Below the pieces are notes generated by a model. The model had not been told where the DNA came from. It saw only the letters and a program-made list of their open reading frames with translations, and searched no databases. A stretch of DNA of 64,000 nucleotides from Bufo bufo (Eukaryota > Chordata > Amphibia > Anura > Bufonidae), in contig NC_053390.1 in the NCBI RefSeq assembly GCF_905171765.1, positions 581,462,471 through 581,526,470 of the forward strand, written 5' to 3'. Made by a program: the position numbers and the translations under genes. Positions 20,953-31,989 of this stretch are shown in pieces. Numbering within the stretch: the stretch's first letter is position 1; the number at the start of each line of letters is the position of its first letter.

Positions 20953-22965
20953 TAGAGATGAATGAATTTCTTGTAATATGTTTTGTGTCTGATTCATCAA
21001 ATTTTTCAAAAAATGTGATTTGTTTCCAAATCGATTCTACCTAAATGAAAGCGATCCATTTGGCCAGAAAATTAGTATATGAAACTCTGAGGTCTCCTAA
21101 AACTGATATGATTGATGGTAAAGATATGCCTATCATTATGTAAGCAAGCAACCATACAGCTTGCCATTTTAACCAGAGTGCCCGAGTACCCAGCTCTTTA
21201 ATGCCCCCCCCCCCCCACTAAAATGATTGGTCACCATGGGTGGTGTCGTCATTATCATCATCATCAGTCTTGTCCTCCTGCACAAGTGATACTGTACCTC
21301 CTCCTACTCTTCCTCCTTCAGTGGTAGCTCTTCATACCCATCCTCCATTTCCTTCTCCATGGGAACTTCTCTGTGTGGGTCCCCAACAACTACAATGCCG
21401 CAGTTGTCCCTACTGAAAAACCTGGCAACCTATTTGGAGGACCTGAGTACGCAACAGGCATCTCTTATGAGCTTCAACTGCCTGACCCCAAAACAACACA
21501 TGCCACCTGTTGAGGGGGTCTGGTACAGAACAAAATCATTCACCACTTTATGCTGCTCGTGTGTCACGAACCAGTGGGTGTAAACACACTGTGCCACGTG
21601 TCCTACCTCCTCTAAGGGTGGTGCCTAAGTGAACCCCTCGATCTTCACAATAGCCTTGATGGTGGGGATAGACTTTCCTCCAAGGGGAACACCAGGTCGC
21701 TACCTCTTGAGGAGGATAGGCACACGAGACAGCTGGTTCAGGCGGACTAGAAGGTACCTGAGAATGTTATCAGAGGTACAGGCGTTGTCAGCAGACTGAG
21801 ACGTTACCAGGAGCCACAGTGCAGGACTGAAGGACGAGGCAGAGGCAAAGTCAGGCAGGCAATAGGTCAGGGAAGGCGGCACAGGTACAGGTCAGGCAAT
21901 CTGGCTTGGCAACAGGATAGTCAAGGCAAGCAGGCAGGGATCAAACAGGTAGCAGAGTCCAGGAACCAAGTATGAGTCAGGAACACAAGGACCTTGACAC
22001 TGAGGCATCTGGGAAGGGTGCTGAGCCACTTATATATGTGCAGCAGGGCTAGGATTGGTTGGTGAGGTCACATGATCCAACCTATAAAACACAGGAAGTG
22101 ATGTGCTCCGGCCCTTAAGGAAATACTGCAGGAAACAAGCAGCAAGCGTGTGGCTAGGGCTGAAAGGACACACTGGTAGCAGAGGACTGCGACGGTAAGC
22201 AGATGAACAGCGGCGCACAGCAGCCGCAGTTACATTGTGCAGATAGTCTAGCATATGCAAGGTGGAATTCCAGTGAGTTAGAATGCTGCGGATCAAGTGG
22301 TGTAATCACACACTATTCTGTCAATGCAAGTAAGAATGGCTGAGATGACAGGGCCAGCACCCTCTGCAAGCCTGTGTACTTTAAAAAAAAAAAAGTTTTG
22401 CATGACTAAATTGATCACTTGAGCCATGCAAGGAGAATGTTTTATTTCTCTAAAATTCAGCATGGCAACAATGTTCTGTCCACTGCTACTGAACACCTTG
22501 CCCTGTTGGAATTGGCCGGGAGATGCAGCCAGTGGGATGTTTGTGTTGCTTGATGCATTTTCACAAGTCATTAGCTGTGTGGCTACTCTCGCCCAGGCTG
22601 AACAGCTGTAACAACGTATGGCAATGCTTCACTTTACACATATAATAGGAGGAAGGGGAAGTGGGAGCGACCCTCTGCCCTGCTGCTATTGGTGGTGGGA
22701 GAATGTCCATGGAGGAGGATGTGGAAGAGGTAGATACGTGCCTGGTGTGGGAACCAGACCAGCACAATCGTGAAGATATCAATGGAACCTGACCTTGTTG
22801 CTGCAGTGCTGCTTTACTTTGAAAAAACATTGACCCTGTGGGCCATGAAAGACATGTAATCTCCCTGCACTGTAAAAGATGCTCTAGGTATCTACCTTGT
22901 CCCACAACGAGCATTGCAAAGAGTGGCTCACATTTTCCGCCACATGACAGTACAAAGCAGGGAGG
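20953..22965 (-). pseudogene. hAT-M: hAT transposase remnant
   Basis: The terminus TAGAGATGAATGAA at 20953 resembles the hAT ends in this window. Upstream on the minus strand are recognisable pieces: a serine-rich stretch and SSYYMCKVKHCHTLLQLFSLGE (22700-22600), then NIVAMLNFREIKHSPCMAQV (the second-Asp and CxxH-insertion region), NLVMQNFFFFKVHRLAEGAG, then WNSTLHMLDYLHN near 22260, then an acidic run near 21300. Many stops. It is interrupted by a solo LTR and its 5' end by a LINE. The BED finger and first catalytic Asp are not seen. Confidence 0.7.
21562..22234. mobile_element. Solo LTR inside hAT-M
   Basis: Starts TGTCACGAACCAGTGGG and ends GCAGCCGCAGTTACA. Flanks TCGTG (21557-21561) and TTGTG (22235-22239) match in 4 of 5 positions, consistent with an aged 5-bp TSD. 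Removing it rejoins hAT coding sequence (the WNSTLHMLDYLHN helix). Probably Ty3/gypsy type from the TGTCACG start. Confidence 0.7.
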
Positions 22966-23524
22966 GCTTTTTACATAGTAAAATAGTTTATAAGACTGAA
23001 AAAAGACATACATCTATCCAGTTCAGCTTGTTATCCTGCAAGTTGATCCAGAGGCAAGAAAACCCATGAGGTGGAAGCCAATTTTTTTGTTAAAAAATAA
23101 ATAAAATGCTTACCAACTCTAATCAGGCAGTCAGAATAACTACTCAGATCAACAACATCTCCAGAAATCTTATTAACTATAACCTGTAATATTATAACAC
23201 TTATATGAATCCAAACCCTTATTGAACTATTTTAGAGAGTTCACCATCACTACCTCTGCCAGCAAAGAGTTTCATAGTCGTCATGCTTTTACAGTAAAGA
23301 ATCCTCTTTTATGTTTGTGTAGAAACCTTCTTTCGTCTAGACGCAGAGAATGTCCCCTTGTCACAGTCCTGAGTATAAATAGATCTTAGGAGAGATCTCT
23401 GTACTGAACCTTGATATATATATACATGTTATTAGATCTTCCCTTAGTAGTCTTTTTTCTAAACTGAACACCCCTAATTTTGACAATCTTTCTGGGTACG
23501 GTACACCACCCATTCCAGTTATTA
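22966..23524 (-). mobile_element. 5'-truncated CR1/L2-like LINE 3' end (minus)
   Basis: On the minus strand this is the same LINE 3' end as 24957-25425: shared words CTGGATCAACTTGCAGGATAAC and CTGAACTGGAT, ending in a TTTTACTATGT-type tail at about 22970. It lies in hAT-M and is cut at its upstream side by the LTR starting at 23525. Confidence 0.75.
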
Positions 23525-24586
23525 TGTAACAGCTGTAGCTGAATGCTGATGTTCCCCTACTTACTGCCACGGTCTCGGGCTCCATGTTCAGGCAAGCACT
23601 GTGCAGTACGCCAGTCCTTCAGGGTGAGCGAGTGTGGGGACACAGGGGTCAATTAATAGACCGAGGGTTACTCTTAGTACTCACAGTTTGTAGTATACCC
23701 TGGGCAGGCGTACAGTCAGTGATGAAGAGGCTGGCACGTAGATCCTCTGGGGCACTCTCTAGATATAGGGACCAGGCCAGGTGATAGGTGAGGTGCCCTG
23801 GGTGTTGAAGGTTTAGCGTGCCTGTGGCAAGATCCCTTACAGTTCGTGACGCCAGTGCCAGTAACAGTGGCACACCGATTGTTAGGAGGAATAATGGAGG
23901 TACACACGATTGCAGTGAACTAGAATTCTTCTTTACTGAACAGTTCAAACTATGTACAATTTCCAAACAGTTCCATATGAAGAATATTTAGTAGCAGGCA
24001 AGCTTTACCCAGGTGGCAGGTAGAATCCTAGCAAGATAACTCAGGGGGGATTAAACTCACAGATCAGGCTGTACTTTCTGCAGAATCCTGTCTGGCTTTC
24101 TCCAAGGCCCGTATGCATAATAGCTGGCTTTATCTTTGGGTAGGGAAACCTCCTCTGGTATCAATTCTCTTGCCGACAATAAACTTCTGCCCTTCAGCTT
24201 TCCACCTTGGCTGTATAGGATTAGCACTGCTCTGTACTCTGCAGGTGCAGGATAACTCCGGAGGAAACTCCTCTCCTGGATTAACCACTGAGCTTCACTA
24301 ACTCAGGACTTCAGGCAGGCTAGACTGAACTGCTTAGCCTCCTGGACTAGACTGAACTCCCCTTTCCTGTCTGGGCCTAACTATATATACTAGGGGGTTC
24401 CCTAGCTCCCTCTACAGCTCAGGAGGGAAAACTACACCCCCTAGCAGGCCTGGTACACAGGAAATAACATGGAAATATGCAGTCATACAATACAAAATAC
24501 CATAAGCAATCTCCCACAGGAGGTGGGAAACAACATGACCCAATTGACCTTTAGTAGTGCCCACCTGAACGTAGTGGGACACTACA
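23525..24586 (-). mobile_element. Probable LTR, minus orientation
   Basis: On the minus strand it begins TGTAGTGTCCCACTACG (24586 downward) and ends CAGCTGTTACA at 23525, so TG...CA ends are present. The bases just upstream on that strand (GCCAGGGAGGACAG) look like a polypurine tract, suggesting a 3' LTR. No TSD or integrase confirms it; class unknown. Confidence 0.5.
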
Positions 24587-24956
24587 ACTGTCCTCCCTGG
24601 CCACCTCCTTGGCTCTGGTTCCTATGCTTTCTCCATAGGAGCCGGTGCTGTTTTATTACAAAAGGTTCCAAGGGCAAGATGTTTACCTGCAGCCGAGAGG
24701 AATTACTGTATAGAATATAGAGAACATATAGAGTACTACTAAACAATGTCAGTAGTATATACTGGAAGGAGTGGCACCTTCAAGTCTAAAAACGCTCCTA
24801 TTACAACTTGGGAGTACCATTTTTGCGCACTTTTGCCCCGTCTATTTCACAGGCGACTTTTATTAGGTGGTACACATAGCTGTGCAGCTGTGTGGGCTAC
24901 TCCTCTCATTGAATGCTTGACCGCACACAGAGGCAACAAGTAGCAGAACAATTGCT
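24587..24956. other. Unassigned sequence next to the LTR
   Basis: May be internal retroelement sequence of the LTR at 23525-24586, judged only from the purine-rich tract at the boundary. No domain recognised. Confidence 0.35.
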
Positions 24957-25425
24957 ATGTATAAATATTTCAGGGGTCAGTACAGAGATATCTCCCATCA
25001 TCTATTTATCCCCAGGACTGTGACGGTGATGAGGGGACACCCTCTGTGCCTGGATGAAAGAAGGTTTGTACACAAACATAGAAAAGGATTCTTTACAGTA
25101 AGAGCAGTGAGACCATGGAACTCTCTGCCTGAGGAGGTGGTGATGGTGAGTACAATAAAATAATTCAAGAGGGGCTTGGATGAATTTCTGGAGTGTAATA
25201 ATATTATAGGCTATAGCTGCTAGAGATGGGTCGTTGATCCAGGGAGTTATTCTGATTGCCTTATTGGAGTCGGGTAGGAAGTTTTTTCCTCTGAAGTGGG
25301 GAAAATTGGCTTGTACCTCACAGTATTTTTTTGCCTTCCTCTGGATCAACTTGCAGGATAACAGGCCGAACTGGATGGACAAATGTCTTTTTTCGACCTT
25401 ATATACTATGTTACTATGTAACAAT
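24957..25425 (+). mobile_element. CR1/L2-like LINE, RT C-terminus and 3' UTR
   Basis: The plus frame at 25040-25165 ends RFVHKHRKGFFTVRAVRPWN followed by SLPEEVVM, the conserved C-terminal block of CR1/L2-clade reverse transcriptases. The 3' untranslated region follows with GGATCAACTTGCAGGATAAC, and a short repeat tail TATGTTACTATGTAAC near 25405-25421, typical of these LINEs. Everything upstream is truncated. It faces the opposite way to the copy at 22966-23524. Confidence 0.8.
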
Positions 25426-25749
25426 ATATGTGCAAGGTCTGCTTTCCTGAATGTAGATGCCCAACGGCATAAATAGGTTTAGAGTAGGCCCCGCCTGACT
25501 GAGATCACAGTGTCGCTGGTAGGCGGGCACAGATGTGTTTTGTCAAAAACATATTGGCTAAGAATCTCAAATGTTATCATATCTGAATGAGGACTTAGTC
25601 TATATATTATAATTGCATCCATTGTGCATTATTTTCTGTGTTTTTCCTTTATCTGGATTGCTCTCAGTCGCAAAACTTGCTAAATTATTTGTAGAGCACA
25701 TATTCCAGTTGCATGGACATCCCCTATGCATACAAACAGTGGCCACAGT
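25426..25749. other. Spacer, nothing recognised
   Basis: No coding frame or repeat end that I can support up to the TTAA at 25750-25753. Confidence 0.5.
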
Positions 25750-25753
25750 TTAA

Positions 25754-26799
25754 CCCCTTAGTGACCACCCATACGTGTTTTTATGGTGGTCACTAAGGGG
25801 CCTTAGACTGGGGCCGCCACTTTTTTACAGCGGCCCCTGTCTAAGCGCTGCACGGGTCTCTGGCGCAGCCTGCTGGTCAATGTTAGAATAGCATTGCCAT
25901 TAAAATGCAATGCACTATAGGAATAGTGCATTGCATTTTAAAAGCAATCAAAAAGCTGTCTGTTATAGTCCCCTTGTGGGACTATTAAGTGGTAAAAAAA
26001 ACTAATTTATTCAATAGAAAAAATTCCATTAAAAAATTAAGCTTTATTTATCCATTGAAAATACGCTTTTCAATGAAAAAAATTGCAAAAAAAAATCTTC
26101 CCCATATGTTTGGTATTTCCATGTCTATAATGACCCAGGCTACATAAATATCATGTAAATTATCCCCTACGGTGAATGCCGTAAACAAAAAATAAAAAAA
26201 TAAGACATAATGGCTTATTTATTCTTAGTTGTCACCGAAAAAAACTTAATTACAAGCGTTCAAAAAGCGCCATTTACTCCAAAATGATACCAATGAAAAA
26301 TACAAGTCATCCCGCAAAAATCAAGCCCTCACACAACTCCATAGAAATAAAAATAAAAAGTTATGGGTCTTGGAATGCGGCAATGCAAATACTTTTTTTT
26401 CATTAAAAAAAAAGGGTTTTATTGCAAAAAAGTGGTAAAAATGTAAAAAAAAAAATATGTATTTGGTATCATTATAATCGTACTGACCCATAGGATAAAT
26501 ATATTATAATATTTATACTGAAAAATGAATGCCATAAAATTTATAACGTAAAAAAGCTGTAGCAGTAATGCTGTTTTTCCCATATCCCTCCCAGAAAGAG
26601 TTAATAAAAGTTAATCAGAAAGCTATGTGTACCCTAAAATGGCGCCATTAAAAACTACAACTTGCCCCGCAAAAAACAAGCCCTCACAAAGCTATATAGA
26701 CGGAAATATAAAAAAGTTATAGCTCTTGGAACGCGACGATGAAAAAAGGAAGAAAAACGCTTGGTCAGTAAGTCCTAAAACAGGCTGGTCACTAAGGGG
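25754..26799. mobile_element. TTAA-target MITE with perfect termini (piggyBac-like)
   Basis: TTAA at 25750-25753 and 26800-26803. The termini CCCCTTAGTGACCA match perfectly as inverted repeats. Internally AT-rich, with repeated blocks such as AAGCGCCATTTACTCC and CAAGCCCTCACA. No ORF. The interior style matches the element at 62118 onward. Confidence 0.8.
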
Positions 26800-26949
26800 T
26801 TAAAGGTGGCTATACACCTAGCAAGAATAAGGGCTCGTTCTGATAAGTGAGGTTAAACTAGTTTGTGTTCTGGCTTGTTAATGTAGACGCATTGTTATAC
26901 AGACCACTCACAGATGATGTCAGTGGCCTATCTGTTTTTCTTACATTTC

Positions 26950-28734
26950 CACTAACTCGAATGAATGAATCTTGATGGAAAAACAGAGCTTTTTCAATCA
27001 TAGCATGCACCAGCCATTGATGGAGAGTCTTTCAAAGGCTACTGGCCAGTTCCTCTTACTGACAACACAAAAGAAAAAACTGTGTTTGTTACCCCAGATG
27101 GGCTCTTCCAATATGTCTGCTTACCCTTTGGGTTACATGGGTCTCCAGCAACTTTTCAAATATTAATGGACATTGTCCTCAAACCCCATAGTCGGCTTCA
27201 GCTTATTTGGATGACATCATTATTTTTAGTGACAATTGGGAGAGTCACTTACCAAAACTACAAGCTGTAGTAGATTCATTCAGAGCGGCAGGGTTAGGCC
27301 CCTTTCACATGGGCGAGTTTTACGCGCGGGTGTAATGCGTGAGGTGAACGCATTGCACCCGCACTAAATCTGGACCCATTTATTTCTATGGGGCTGTGCA
27401 CATGAGCGGGGATTTTCACGCATTACTTGTGCGTTGCGTGAAAATAGCAGCATGCTCTATATTGTGCGTTTTTCAGGCCCAATAGAAGTGAATCGGGCTG
27501 CGTGAAAATCGCAAGCATCAGCAAGCAAGTGCGGATGCGGTGCGATTTTCACGCATGGTTGCTAAGATGAAAGTCTATTCACTGTATTATTTTCCCTTAT
27601 AACATGGTTATAAGGGAAATAATAGCATTCTTTAATACAGAATGCTTAGTAGAAGGTCAATTGAGGGTTAAATTATTATTTTTTTATTAACTCACCTCCT
27701 CCAATTGATCGGGTAGCTGCCAGTCTCCTGTTCTTTTTTCAGGACCTGTCAAAGGACCTGTGGTGACATCACTGTACTCATCACATGATACATTACATGA
27801 TCTATCACCATGGTGATGGACCATGTGATGAGCTCAGTGACGTCACCACAGATCCTTTTGACAGGTCCTGAGAAAGAACAGGAGATCGGCTGCTACGCGA
27901 TCAATTGGAGGAGGTGAGTTAATATTTTTTTTTTTTTTTTAACCCACAATTGACCTTCTACTAAGCATTCTGTGTTAAAAAATTTATATTATTTCCCCTT
28001 ATAACCATGTATAAGGGGAAAATAAAACAATTTACAGAATACCGAACCCAAACCCGAACTTCTGTAAAGAAGTCCGGGTTCAGGTCTGGGTACCAAACAT
28101 GCCGATTTTTCTCACACGCGCACAAAACGCATTAAAACGCTTTGCACTTGCGGGGGAAAACTTGCGCATGTTCTTTCAACGCACCAGCATCTTTTCCCGC
28201 AACGCCTCCACAACACCCGTGTGAACCCAGCCTTAACAGCCAACCCCAAAAAGTGTACTTTTGGCCTGGAGGAAGCACGTTACCTGGGGTACATAATTGG
28301 CAGGGGAGTGGTAAAGCCTCAAATAAATAAAGTTGAAGCTATCCAACAGTGGCCACATCCTGTCACCAAAAAGTAGGTGAAAGCTTTTTTTAGGAATTGT
28401 GGGGTACTACCGCAGGTTTATTCCTCACTTTCTTACTACAGCAGCCCCAATAACAGACCTTACCAAGGGAAGTAAGTCTGTCATGGTCAAGTGGAATTCC
28501 GAAGCTGAAGAGGCATTCCAAGAATTTTAAAGTGGCTCTATGTACAACAGCCGATCCTAGTCACACCAGAATTCAGAAAGCAGTTGACATCCAGACTGAT
28601 GCGTCGATGCACGGCTAGGTGCAGTGGTTGGCACAGGAGGTGGACGGGGTGGACATCCTGTGACATATCTGAGCAGGAAGCTTACTCCCGCTGAGAAAAA
28701 TTAGAGCATTTGTTGAACGGGAATGGCTTAGCAA
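26950..28734 (+). pseudogene. Gypsy-F pol, RT part, split by MITE-D
   Basis: Ty3/gypsy reverse transcriptase on the plus strand. FVTPDGLFQYVCLPFGLHGS and PATFQILMDIVL (27082-27190) are the fingers/palm; AYLDDIIIFSD follows in another frame near 27200, carrying the catalytic YxDD. MITE-D interrupts, then KCTFGLEEARYLGYIIG, VKAFLGIVGYYRRFIPHF and the start of RNase H (LTPAEKN). The gene stops at 28734, where hAT-E is inserted; it resumes at 46927. Gag, protease and the 5' LTR are not found, so it is 5'-truncated near 26950. Confidence 0.85.
27297..28232. mobile_element. MITE-D, same family as MITE-C
   Basis: TTA at 27294-27296 and 28233-28235; ends GGCCCCTTTCACATGGGCG and the complement GGCTGGGTTCACACGGGTG. 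Long palindrome centred at 27810/27811 (ATCACCATGGTGAT) with arms reaching about 27580 and 28025. It is inserted in gypsy-F reverse transcriptase. Confidence 0.85.
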
Positions 28735-29066
28735 AATTAGTTAGGATGATCGAGCATGGCTCGGCCGAACACTGAACGTTCTATTGCAGCCAATAAACAT
28801 GCAGGTTAGTACTGCCCTCACTGTAATGCCAGTAGCCATGTTGGCTACTGTGCGTATTACAGTGATGGCTTGGCTGGCACGCGTCATGGGTCTATATAGC
28901 ACCCGATGACTCATGTTCGCTTCATTCGTAGTCAGGAAGAGCTGAGCATGAGGAAGGGACCGAGGAGGTGTAGGGAGTGGAAATTAAATATTTTTTTGGG
29001 ACCGAAAACGTTTCAGAGACCCAAAAGTCCTTGTAAGGATTATTATGTGTGACAGAGCAGTCAATA

Positions 29067-30696
29067 CAGTCAGGTCCATAAAATTGGGAGCATCGTCACA
29101 GTTCTAAACATTTTTGCTCTAGACACCACCACAATGGATTTGAGATGAAACGAACAAGATGTGCGTTTAACTGCAGAATGTCGGCCTTTAAATTTGTGGG
29201 TATTTACATCCAAATCAGGTGAATGGTGTAGGAATTACAACAGTTTGTATATGTGCCTCCCACTTGTTAAGGAACCAAATGTAATGGGACATAATAATAA
29301 TCATAAATCAAACTTTCACATATTAATACTTGGTTTCAAATCCTTTGCAGTCAATTACCGCGTGAAGTCTGGAACACATAGACATCACCAGGACTCTGGG
29401 TTTCATCCCTGGTGATGTTCTGCCAGGCCTCTACTGCAACTGTCTTAAGTTTCCTTTTTGTTCTTGGGGCATTTTCCCTTCAGTTTTGTCTTCAGCAAGG
29501 TGAAATGCATGCTCAATCGGATTCAGGTCAGGTGATTGACTTGGCCAATTGCATAACATTTCCACTTCTTTCCCCTTAAAAAACTCTTTGGTTGCTTTTG
29601 CAGTATGCTTTTGATCATTGTCCATCTGCACTGTGAAGCGCCGTCCAATGAGTTCTGAAGCATTTGGCTGAATATGAGCAGATAATTTTGCCCGAAAAAC
29701 TTCAGAATTCATCCTGCTGCTTTTGTCAGCAGTCACATCATCAATAAATACAAGAGAACCAGTTCCATTGGCAGCCATACATGCCCACGCCATAACACTA
29801 CCACCACCATGCTTTAACTGATGAGGTGGTATGCTTAGGATCATGGAGCAGTTCCTTTCGTTCTCCACACTCTTATCTTCCCATCACTCTGGTACTAGTT
29901 GATCTTGGTCTCATCTGTCCATAGGATGTGTTCCAGAACTGTGAAGGCTTTTTTTAGATGTCGTTTGGCAAACTCTAATCTGGCCTTCCTGTTTTTTGAG
30001 GGCTCACCAATGGTTTACATCTTGTGGTGAACCCTCTGTATTCACTCTGGTGAAGTCTTCTCTTGATTGTTGAACTTTGACTACACATACACCTACCTCC
30101 TGGAGAGTGTTCTTGATCTGGCCAAACTGTTGTGAAGGGTGTTTTCTTCACCAGGGGAAAATAATTCTTCGGTTATCCACCACAGTTGTTTTCCGTGGTC
30201 TTCTGGGTCTTTTGGTGTTGCTGAGCTCATCAGCGCGTTCCTTCCTTTTAAGAATGTTCCAAACAGTTGTTTTAGGCCACACTAATGTTTTTTGCTATGT
30301 CTCCTGATGGTGTTTATTTTGTTTTTTTCAGCCTAATAATGGCTTTCTTCACTGATAGTGACAGCTCTTTGGATCTCATCTTGAGAGTTAACAGCAACAG
30401 ATCCAAATGCAAATAGCACACTTGTGGACTCTGGACCTTTTATCTGCTCATTGTAATTGAGATAATGAGGAAATAACACATACCTGGCCATGGAACAGCT
30501 GAGAAGCCAATTGTCCCATTACTTTGGGTTCCTTAACAAGTGGGAGGCCATATGCAAACTGTTGGTAATTCCTACACCGTTCACGTGAATTTGGATGTAA
30601 TACCCTCAATTAAAGCTGACAGGTCTGCAATTAAAGCACATCTTGTTTGTGTTCATTTCAAATCCATAGTGGTGGTGTATAGAGGAGACCTGAATG
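29067..30696 (-). mobile_element. Tc1-C element with decayed transposase
   Basis: The left end CAGTCAGGTCCATAAAATTG follows TA (29065-29066); the right end GACCTGAATG precedes TA (30697-30698), with part of the right TIR lost. The transposase is on the minus strand; the best piece is 29868-29431: GGGSVMAWACMAANGTG, then QMDNDQKHTAKATKEFF (second catalytic Asp), then SPDLNPIEHAFHLAE (third). The N-terminal DNA-binding half (30360-29880) is recognisable only in fragments. Inserted in hAT-E. Confidence 0.85.
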
Positions 30697-31169
30697 TATA
30701 TGTTTGTAGCGCAACCTGTGCTAAATTGCTCTCAGTGTTCGGGAGAGCTGTGCATAGGAAGGGACAGACAGTGTAGGGAGTGTAATAGGAACATTTTTAT
30801 ACAAAAAACTTTTCAGAGACCCAAAAGTACTTTTAAGGACTATTGTGTGTGAAAGCAGCAATATACCGTCGTGGCAAAAAGTTTTGAGTAGAGTTGATGC
30901 GAACACCTTGGATGTTCGGTGATCGAGAAGTTCGGCCGAACTTCCCGGAAATGTTCGTGTTCGGGATCCGAACCGACCAGAACTTCGTCCCGAACCCGAA
31001 CCCCCTTGAAGTCAATGGGGACCCGAACTTTTCGGCACTAAAAAAGGCTGTAAAACAGCCCAGGAAAGAGCTAGAGGTCTGCAAAAGGCAGCAACATGTA
31101 GGTAAATCCCCTGCAAACAATGTGGATAGGGAAATTAATAAAAATAAAAATAAAAAAAATAAAAATTAA

Positions 31170-31810
31170 CCAAATATCATTGTACAGAGGTCCCATAGCA
31201 GAGAATCTGGCTGCACGTCAGCAGAGAATCAGTCTCTTTCATGCATAGCAGAGAATCTGGCTTCATGTCAGCAGAGAATCAGTCTTCATGTCATAGCAGA
31301 GAATCAGGCTTCACGTCACCCACCCACTGGAACAGGCCACTGTCACACATTTAGGCCCCGGCACCCAGACAGAGGAGAGAGGTCCCGTAACAGAGAATCT
31401 GGCTTCATGTCAGCACAGAATCAGTCTTCATGTCATAGCAGAGAAATCAGGCTTCACCGTCACCCACCACTGGAACAGGCCACTGTCACATATTTAGGCC
31501 CAGGCACCCAGGCAGAGGAGAGAGGCCCCGTAACAGAGAATCTGGCTTCATGTCAGCAGAGAATACAGTCTTCATGTCATAGCAGAGAATCAGGCTTCAC
31601 GTCACCCACCAACTTGAACAGGCCACTGTCACATATTTAGGCCCCGGCACCCAGACAGAGGAGAGAGGTCCCGTAACAGAGAATCTGGCTTCATGTCAGC
31701 AGAGAATCAGTCTTCATGTCATAGCGAGAATCAGGCTTCACGTCACCCACCACTGGAACATGCCACTGTCACATATTAGGCCCAGGCACCCAGGCAGAGG
31801 GAGAGGTTCA
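31170..31810 (-). repeat. Tandem array downstream of the hAT-G transposase
   Basis: About four units of roughly 145 bp (first one longer), with GAGAATCTGGCTTCATGTCA, AGAGAATCAGGCTTCACGTC and ACAGGCCACTGTCACAT. It lies between the stop of the minus-strand gene and the left TIR. Confidence 0.85.
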
Positions 31811-31989
31811 TTCAACTTTGGGTTGCCCCCGCAATATAATGGTAAAATGAAAATAAAAATAGGATTGAATAGGAAGTGCCCTGGAGTACAATAAAATATG
31901 TTAAGGGAGGTAGTTAATGTCTAATCTGCACAAGGATGGACAGGTCCTGTGGGATCCATGGCCTGGTTCATTTTTATGACGTCAGCTTG